Assembly (NCBI GenBank): GCA_041393535.1
Contig: JAWKJY010000010.1
Coordinates: forward strand, 1 to 64,000
Length of the DNA stretch: 64,000 nt
Origin: JAWKJY01 sp041393535
GTDB taxonomy: Bacteria > Actinomycetota > Thermoleophilia > Gaiellales > Gaiellaceae
Direction of reading: 5' to 3'
Below are positions 58,975-64,000 of the stretch, one piece after another (the first letter of the stretch is position 1; the number at the start of each line of letters is the position of its first letter). The notes beneath the pieces were generated by a model that was not told the DNA's origin, searched no databases, and was given only the letters and a program-made list of their open reading frames with translations. The position numbers were made by a program, and so were the translations under genes.

Positions 58975-60348
58975 GTGAGGGGAACGAAGCTTGGGCGCCG
59001 CTTGCCATCCGGCTGGCGCGTCGGCGCGATCGCGGCCGTGGCTGCGGTCGCCTTCACGGTCGTCGGTCAGGCCGGTGCGGCGACGTCGCCCCGCTGCGGC
59101 GGACTCGCGCCGACCATCGTCGGCACCGACGGGAACGACGTCATCGAGGGAACCGCCGGCCGTGACGTGATCGTCGGGCTGGCCGGCAACGACAAGATCA
59201 AGGGCCTCGCCGGCAACGACGTGATCTGCGGCGGGCCGGGCAACGACGTGATCCTGGGCGGCGGCGGCAACGACTCGCTGAACGGCGAGGCCGGCAACGA
59301 CCAGATCGCAGGCGGCAACGGCCGCGACCTGATCCGCGGCGAGGGCGGCGACGACATCGCGGGCGGTGGCGGCGGCGACGACACGATCGTCGGCGCCGGC
59401 GGCCGCGACCGGCTCGCCGGCGGCGCCGGCAACGACGAGATCATCGGCGGCGACGACGACGATCGCCTCAACGGCGGCGGCGGGGACGACAAGGTCATGG
59501 GCTCCGGCGGCGACGATCAGCTGATCGGTGGCGCCGGGGACGACATCGTCCGCGGCGAGGACGGCCGCGACGCGATCGACGGCGGCGCCGGCGACGACGA
59601 GCTCTTCGGGGGCGACGGCGACGACGTGTCGATCGTCGGCGGCGACGGCAAGGACACGATCGACGGCGGCGCCGGCGACGACGAGCAGCTCCAGGGCGGC
59701 GCAGGCGCGGACGACGTGCGCGGCGGCGACGGGGACGACCGGCTGATCGGCGACGACGGCGACGACACGATCGACGGCGGCGCGGGGAACGACACGCTGC
59801 AGGGCGGCGCGGGCGACGACGAGATCCTCGGCGGCGAGGGCAACGACGTCGTCAACGCCGGCCAGGGCAACAACGCGATCGACGGCGGCGACGGCGACGA
59901 CAAGCTGACAGCCGGCGGCGGCGCCGACACGATCGACGGCGGCGACGGCGCGGACGCGATCAACGCCGGCGACGGCGCCGACCGGATCGACGGCGGCGCA
60001 GGCGCGGACGTCATCAACGCGGGCGCCGGCAACGACGTCCAGGTGAACGGCGGCGCCGACGACGACGTGATCCACGGGAACGACGGCGACGACACGATCA
60101 ACCCCGGCTCCGGCGACGACCGGGCGTTCGGTGACGCCGGCAACGACTCGATCGCGGACGAGGACGGCAACGACGTCCTGGACGGCGGCGAGGGCAACGA
60201 CGGGATCATCGGCGGCAACGGGGCCGACAACCTGACCGGCGGCCTCGGCGACGACAACCTGAACGGCGGCGACGGCGTCGACAACTGCGACGGCGGCGAC
60301 GGCACCGACCAGGCCGCGTTCTGCGAGAACACGCTCAACGTCCCCTAG
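58975..60348 (+). CDS. Secreted RTX (hemolysin-type calcium-binding) repeat protein
   Basis: 457 aa from GTG 58975. Signal segment VGAIAAVAAVAFTVVGQAGA, a short Cys-containing stretch (SPRCGGL), then about 40 uninterrupted nonapeptides of the form G-G-x-G-x-D-x-ϕ-x (GNDVIEGTAGRDVIVGL, GGAGDDELFGGDGDDV) up to NCDGGDGTDQAAFCEN at the end. Each pair of turns binds Ca2+ in a parallel beta-roll. There is no enzymatic domain, so it is probably a structural or surface protein. It uses Sec export rather than type I. A terminator follows at 60381-60404. It interrupts the usual uvrC-rapZ-yvcK-whiA block. Confidence 0.92.
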   Translation: MRGTKLGRRLPSGWRVGAIAAVAAVAFTVVGQAGAATSPRCGGLAPTIVGTDGNDVIEGTAGRDVIVGLAGNDKIKGLAGNDVICGGPGNDVILGGGGNDSLNGEAGNDQIAGGNGRDLIRGEGGDDIAGGGGGDDTIVGAGGRDRLAGGAGNDEIIGGDDDDRLNGGGGDDKVMGSGGDDQLIGGAGDDIVRGEDGRDAIDGGAGDDELFGGDGDDVSIVGGDGKDTIDGGAGDDEQLQGGAGADDVRGGDGDDRLIGDDGDDTIDGGAGNDTLQGGAGDDEILGGEGNDVVNAGQGNNAIDGGDGDDKLTAGGGADTIDGGDGADAINAGDGADRIDGGAGADVINAGAGNDVQVNGGADDDVIHGNDGDDTINPGSGDDRAFGDAGNDSIADEDGNDVLDGGEGNDGIIGGNGADNLTGGLGDDNLNGGDGVDNCDGGDGTDQAAFCENTLNVP

Positions 60349-60380
60349 CGCCACGGGGACACCCCGGGAAGCAGGGCATC

Positions 60381-60404
60381 GCGGGCGGCCTCCGGGCCGC
60401 CCGC
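60381..60404. terminator. Bidirectional terminator hairpin
   Basis: GCGGGCGGCC (60381-60390) and GGCCGCCCGC (60395-60404) form a perfect 10-bp stem between the convergent RTX and uvrC genes. The rest of 60349-60541 holds nothing recognisable. Confidence 0.7.
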
Positions 60405-60541
60405 GGCGTCTCTGCGCACCGGGGCCGCGTCCGGGGCCGCGCGGTCGACCCGCCCGTGGGCCGGGCACGCGGGTGCGCGCGCCCGGCCGTCGGAGCCCGT
60501 CCGTCCACGGGCCCGAGGCGCACGGCGGCGGGGCCGTCGCG

Positions 60542-62410
60542 CTACGCCTCTCCGACCTTGTGCAGCGCCGCGTAGATCGCGCGCCCCGTCCGCGGCGGGA
60601 CGCCAGGCACGCCCTCGAGCTCGTCCCGCGTCGCCGCGAGCAGGCGGTCGGCGGAGCCGAAGTGCTGGATCAGCGCGCGCTTGCGTGCCGGGCCGACGCC
60701 GGGCAGCGCGTCGAGGATCGACTCCCGGGCGCGTGCGTCCCGGCGCTGGCGGTGGAACCCGAGCGCGAAGCGGTGGGCTTCGTCCCGGATCCGCTGCAGG
60801 AGCTGGAGGCCGGCCGAGCGCCGGTCGAGCCGGATCGGCTCGGGTCGCCCCGGAACGAAGACCTCCTCCTCCCGCTTCGCGAGCGAGACGACCGCGACGC
60901 GCGGCAGGTCGAGCCGCCGGATCGCCTCGAGCGCCGCGGCGAGCTGTCCCTTGCCCCCGTCGATGACCACGAGGTTCGGGAGGGACGCGAAGCTCTCGTC
61001 GAGGTCGGCGACCGTCCCCTCGCCGAGCCGCGCGAACCGCCGGCCGACGACCTCCGCCATCATCGCGAAGTCGTCCTGCCCCTCGACGCCCTTGACGCCG
61101 AACGTCCGGTAGTGCGCCTTCCGCGGCAGCGCGTCCTCGAACACCACCATCGAGCCGACGGGCGACTCGCCCTGGGTGGTCGAGATGTCGTAGCACTCGA
61201 TCCTGATCGGCAGGCTCTCGAGGTTCAGGGCCTCGCGGAGCTCCTCGAGCGCCTCGACGCGACGCGTCCGCCGGCGCTCCGTGCGGAGCGCGTCGTTCGT
61301 CAGCGCGAGCTGTGCGTTGCGCTCGGCCAGCTCCTGGAGCCGCCGCTTCTCGCCGCGCTGCGCCGGGCGCACCTCGACCCCCGCCCCCCGCAGCTCGGTC
61401 AGGAACTGCGCGAGCGCGGCCACGTCGCCGACGTCGCACGGCTCGACCACGAGGGGCGGCACGCTCGGCGCGGCGCCGTAGTGCTCGAGGCAGAACGCCT
61501 CGAGCACGGTCGCGCGATCCTGGCCCGAGACGTTCTCGAGCGTGAACCCGTGGCGGTCGACCAGCTTGCCGTCGCGCAGGACGAAGACCTGCACGGCCGC
61601 GACGTCGTCCTGGATCGCGAGCCCGATCACGTCCGCCGAGCCGATGTCGCGACGGTCGGAGCTCTGGCGCTCGACCAGGTGCTGGACGGCGAAGAGGCGG
61701 TTGCGCTGCCGCGCCGCGTCCTCGAAGTCCTGGCGCCCGGCGGCCTCCCGCATGCGGGCCTCGAGCGTCCGCTGGATCGGCTCGACGTCGCCGGACAGGA
61801 ACTCGACGACCCCGTCGATCACGGTGGCGTACTCGTCCCGCGAGACCTTCCCGACGCAGGGCGCGAGGCAGCGCTCGATGTGGAAGTCGAGGCACGGGAC
61901 GCCCGAGTGCCGTCCGGGCCGCGGGCCCTCGCACGGGCGGTAGGGGAAGACCCGGTTGAGCACGTCGAGCGTCTCGCGCACCTTCTTCGCGTTCGCGTAC
62001 GGCCCGAAGTAGAGGACGCCGCGCCGGTGCCGCTCCCGCGTGAACATGACGCGCGGGTACTCGTCCTCGACCGTGACCGCGATGTACGGGTACGACTTGT
62101 CGTCGCGGAGCCGGACGTTGAACGGCGGCCGGTGGCGCCGGATCAGGTTCTGCTCGAGGTGCAGGGCCTCGGCCTCCGTGCGCGTGACGATCAGCTCGAT
62201 CCGGTCGACCCGCTCGAGCATCCGCTCGAGCCCCTGGCGCGAGTCGCCACCGCGGAAGTACGTCCGCACCCGGGAGCGCAGCGACTTCGCCTTGCCGACG
62301 TACAGCACCACGCCGTCCCCGTCGTGGAACAGGTAGACGCCGGGCTCGGCGGGCAGCGCGGCGAGCTGCCGCTCGACGCGTTCGCGACGGGTCTCGGGCG
62401 GCGCGCTCAT
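60542..62410 (-). CDS. uvrC: Excinuclease ABC subunit C
   Basis: 622 aa, normal length. GIY-YIG domain at about 15-95 (PGVYLFHDGDGVVLYVGKAK), Cys pair region CEGPRPGRHSGVPCLDFHIE RCLAPC, UVR motif around 200-235, UvrC-type RNase H domain (IRIECYDISTTQGESPVGSM, LVVIDGGKGQLAAALEAI) and tandem HhH at the end (LDALPGVGPARKRALIQHFG, LEGVPGVPPRTGRAIYAALH). It makes both incisions in nucleotide excision repair with UvrAB. ATG 62410 has TACCCT 8 nt upstream and no ribosome-binding site. Confidence 0.97.
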   Translation of the reverse strand: MSAPPETRRERVERQLAALPAEPGVYLFHDGDGVVLYVGKAKSLRSRVRTYFRGGDSRQGLERMLERVDRIELIVTRTEAEALHLEQNLIRRHRPPFNVRLRDDKSYPYIAVTVEDEYPRVMFTRERHRRGVLYFGPYANAKKVRETLDVLNRVFPYRPCEGPRPGRHSGVPCLDFHIERCLAPCVGKVSRDEYATVIDGVVEFLSGDVEPIQRTLEARMREAAGRQDFEDAARQRNRLFAVQHLVERQSSDRRDIGSADVIGLAIQDDVAAVQVFVLRDGKLVDRHGFTLENVSGQDRATVLEAFCLEHYGAAPSVPPLVVEPCDVGDVAALAQFLTELRGAGVEVRPAQRGEKRRLQELAERNAQLALTNDALRTERRRTRRVEALEELREALNLESLPIRIECYDISTTQGESPVGSMVVFEDALPRKAHYRTFGVKGVEGQDDFAMMAEVVGRRFARLGEGTVADLDESFASLPNLVVIDGGKGQLAAALEAIRRLDLPRVAVVSLAKREEEVFVPGRPEPIRLDRRSAGLQLLQRIRDEAHRFALGFHRQRRDARARESILDALPGVGPARKRALIQHFGSADRLLAATRDELEGVPGVPPRTGRAIYAALHKVGEA

Positions 62411-62418
62411 CGTGTCCC

Positions 62419-62424
62419 AGGGTA
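62419..62424 (-). promoter_or_regulatory. -10 element TACCCT of uvrC
   Basis: TACCCT on the minus strand, 8 nt before the uvrC ATG. Confidence 0.5.
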
Positions 62425-62596
62425 CCCCCGGGGCCTACCGCCCCCGCCCTGCCTGCGTCGTCACGCGGGTGCGGTCGCACATCGTCCGGCCGTGTCCTCC
62501 GATTCGATCGCACCACCTCCTCGGCGTCGTCCTCGGGTCCCCGCGCGACGCGCCCGCCGGCCCGCTCGGCGGGCGCGTGCGCGAGGTGTCCCAACC

Positions 62597-62641
62597 GTAC
62601 GCGGCAACCCGTCACGCGTGGGTGACGGGACCGTGCCGGAA
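62597..62641 (+). repeat. 45-bp dispersed element, copy B
   Basis: Forward copy of the element also at 51560-51604 (three mismatches). Its inverted core CCCGTCAC / GTGACGGG has 8-bp arms. Here it ends 16 nt before the -10 box of the hemQ-like gene, overlapping the -35 region. Confidence 0.8.
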
Positions 62642-62657
62642 CCGTCACATCGGGGCT

Positions 62658-62663
62658 ACGATG
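62658..62663 (+). promoter_or_regulatory. -10 element TACGAT, leaderless start
   Basis: TACGAT 7 nt before the ATG at 62671; no Shine-Dalgarno. Confidence 0.55.
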
Positions 62664-62670
62664 AGGCCCA

Positions 62671-63390
62671 TGAGCGACAACGCGCCGAACCCCGGGATGC
62701 AGATCGTCCAGTACGTCCAGTACGCCCTCTTCCGCGTCGCGCCCGAGTGGCGCCGCCTCCCCGCGGAGGAGCGCACCGCGCACAAGGAGGAGGCCGCCGA
62801 GCTGCTCGAGGCCTGGTCGGAGCGGCTCGCGCTCCTGCCGTACTCGCTCGTCGGCACGCGACGCGACGCCGACCTGATGCTCTGGCTGCTGACCGACCGG
62901 TTCGACGACTTCCGCGAGCTGCAGGCCGCCCCTGGGGACGGGCCTCGGCGCCTACCTGGGCGGGCTACTCGTACCTCGGCGGCACGAAGCCCTCGAAGTA
63001 CTTCGATCGCGACCCGAAGCGCCCGCCCCGGCGCGTCGTGCCCCGTCGCGGCCCGTACCTCGTCGTCTACCCGATGGTGAAGATCCGCCCCTGGTACGCC
63101 CTCCCCATGGAGGAGCGCGTGCGGGCGATGCGCGAGCACGCCGAGGTCGGCCAGCGCTGGCCGACCGTCACGAACCACACGACGTACTCGTTCGGGATCG
63201 ACGACCAGGAGTTCATGCCGGCGTTCGAGTGAGACGCCAGCGGACTTCCTCGAGCTGATGATGGCGCTGCGCGAGACGGAGGCGAGCAAGTACACGCTGA
63301 CGGACACGCCGATGCTGTCGGCTCGCTCCTGCCGTCCGCCAGGTCCTCGACGAGCTCGACGGCGTCGACGCCGTGCAGGCCGGGGCGTAG
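62671..63390 (+). pseudogene. HemQ/chlorite-dismutase-family gene (coproheme decarboxylase-like), frameshifted
   Basis: The protein can be traced across three frames. From ATG 62671: QIVQYVQYALFRVAPEWRRL, LLPYSLVGTRRDADLMLWLL, DRFDDFRELQAA. Then, after two indels between about 62925 and 62965: YSYLGGTKPSKYFDR, MVKIRPWYALPMEERVRAMR, VTNHTTYSFGIDDQEFMPAF. After a further one-base slip at 63230: FLELMMALRETEASKYTLTD, and in another frame VRQVLDELDGVDAVQAGA ending TAG 63388-63390. The family motif NHTTYSFGIDDQEF with the haem-ligand His is intact. HemQ converts coproheme to haem b in Gram-positive-type pathways and is usually essential, so sequence error is the likelier cause. Confidence 0.75.
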
Positions 63391-63696
63391 GCCCCGGGCG
63401 CCCGGGCCGGGCGCCATCCCGGCCAGGCGAGCGCGGACGCGAGCCGCCCCGGCGCAGCACCCGGCCGCCGATCCGACCTACACCGTCCTGGAGGGACATG
63501 TCCCTCGGCGGGACTCCCGCCCTTGGGTGGAAGTCCAACGTGCCGCCGGCAACGAGCCTACCGCCGAAAGGCGCGCGTGTCCGTCACGGGATCGTGCCTT
63601 CCCGGTGACGATCGATCCACTCCGGGATGCGGCGAGCGCGCGACGTCGACGTGGCGCGGCCCGGCTCCCACGCCGGCCCCGGGCAGCCGGCGACGG
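63391..63696. other. Intergenic region with palindromes and a degenerate repeat copy
   Basis: 306 bp, no gene seen. GAGGGACATGTCCCTC (63491-63506) is a perfect 16-bp palindrome, directly followed by GGCGGGA-C-TCCCGCC (63507-63521). CCGTCACGGGATCGTGCC at 63581-63598 resembles the second half of the 45-bp element. Confidence 0.45.
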
Positions 63697-64000
63697 TCAG
63701 GAGTACGTGTGCTCGTCGCGCCAGACGCGCCAGATGGCGAAGCCGCAGGCGACGAGCACGAGCACGAACACGAGCGTCTCGGCGGCGCCGGACGGGTAGT
63801 CCGTGCCGAAGCCGAGGGCGAAGTTCACCACCGCGAGCAGGACGGCGCCGTAGAGGACGCCCTGCGAGCGCGCCGGCCAGGTGGAGATCTCCTCGCGCCG
63901 CTCCCGCCAGAGCCGGTAGAGGAAGTACGCGATCGCGACGAAGAAGACGATCCGGACGAGGAAGAACAGCGCCGTCAGCGTCGGCTCGAGCGAGAGCCCG
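63697..64000 (-). CDS. Membrane protein, N terminus outside window
   Basis: The last 100 residues are visible. Three hydrophobic segments: LTALFFLVRIVFFVAIAYFL, VLYGAVLLAVVNFALGFG and AAETLVFVLVLVACGFAIWR, separated by YRLWRERREEISTWPARSQG; C terminus VWRDEHTYS then TGA. No family is recognisable from this part. Convergent with the hemQ-like gene. Confidence 0.75.
   Translation of the reverse strand, partial: GLSLEPTLTALFFLVRIVFFVAIAYFLYRLWRERREEISTWPARSQGVLYGAVLLAVVNFALGFGTDYPSGAAETLVFVLVLVACGFAIWRVWRDEHTYS

Noticed and set aside
59067..60338. Ser/Pro-rich minus-strand frames opposite the RTX gene
   Set aside because: Direct antisense of the nonapeptide repeats; periodic composition is explained by the plus-strand gene.
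58975..60348. The periodic 27-nt pattern as a CRISPR or satellite array
   Set aside because: The period is that of nonapeptide codons in one long RTX ORF; there are no conserved repeats with unique spacers.
63228..63235. In-frame TGA in the hemQ-like gene as a second selenocysteine codon
   Set aside because: After the TGA the protein continues in a different frame (FLELMMALRETEAS), so this is a frameshift, not readthrough; the family has no Cys at this place.

Overview
The window is GC-rich throughout, densely packed, and rich in GTG and TTG starts. It looks like a chromosomal segment of an actinobacterium (Actinomycetota). WhiA beside gap-pgk, a HemQ-type chlorite-dismutase-family protein, fused ECF-sigma/zinc-finger architecture, many small secreted proteins with Arg-rich lineage-specific domains, and promoters without ribosome-binding sites together suggest a Thermoleophilia-like lineage. 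That placement is inference. No tRNA, rRNA, CRISPR array or intact insertion sequence was seen.

Layout. 1-6356: a ribose/xylose-type ABC importer on the minus strand, divergent from a GAF histidine kinase and NarL-type regulator. 6357-12571: a peptidoglycan-binding zinc-peptidase-like protein behind a long structured leader, a broken gene, a spondin-domain protein, and a ferritin-like Tat protein followed by ModA-ModB without ModC. 12663-15639: TrmO-like protein, membrane protein, a small protein behind two hairpins, and an alpha/beta-hydrolase-fold protein lacking the usual triad. 15856-19544: an SbcD/SbcC-like (YhaO/YhaN) pair. 19599-27636: mixed metabolic and envelope genes, including a methyltransferase cut at its N terminus next to a lower-GC palindromic scar. 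27763-33441: RlmN, YjbQ, PadR, secreted proteins and a compact GluRS. 33528-33986: an OsmC-family gene with in-frame UGA exactly at the C-terminal redox-cysteine position. It is followed 20 nt later by a hairpin with a GGTC loop, making it a strong selenoprotein candidate and the most notable object in the window. 34107-46610: CAP protein, Nfo, an orphan kinase, HAD hydrolase, CAX antiporter, a three-gene phosphorelay (its first kinase broken by frameshifts), an ornithine-cyclodeaminase-family enzyme and a second RlmN. 46652-51375: kinase-regulator-MMPL exporter cassette. 51706-58861: Nei-like glycosylase, methyltransferase, ECF sigma factor, pgk, gap, whiA, ogt. 58975-64000: RTX-repeat protein, uvrC, a frameshifted hemQ-like gene and a partial membrane protein.

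The genes support signal transduction (four kinase systems), nucleic-acid repair (Nfo, Nei, Ogt, UvrC, SbcCD-like), redox defence (OsmC, ferritin-like), translation and RNA modification (GluRS, two RlmN, TrmO) and central carbon flow (Gap, Pgk). Several genes (8684-9141, 10305-10904, 15856-18439, 41374-44441, 62671-63390) carry clustered indels. At least three sit in short G/C runs, which makes local sequence error at least as likely as true pseudogenes. At least nine genes share a TAnnnT box 6-9 nt before the start codon with no Shine-Dalgarno, implying leaderless transcripts.
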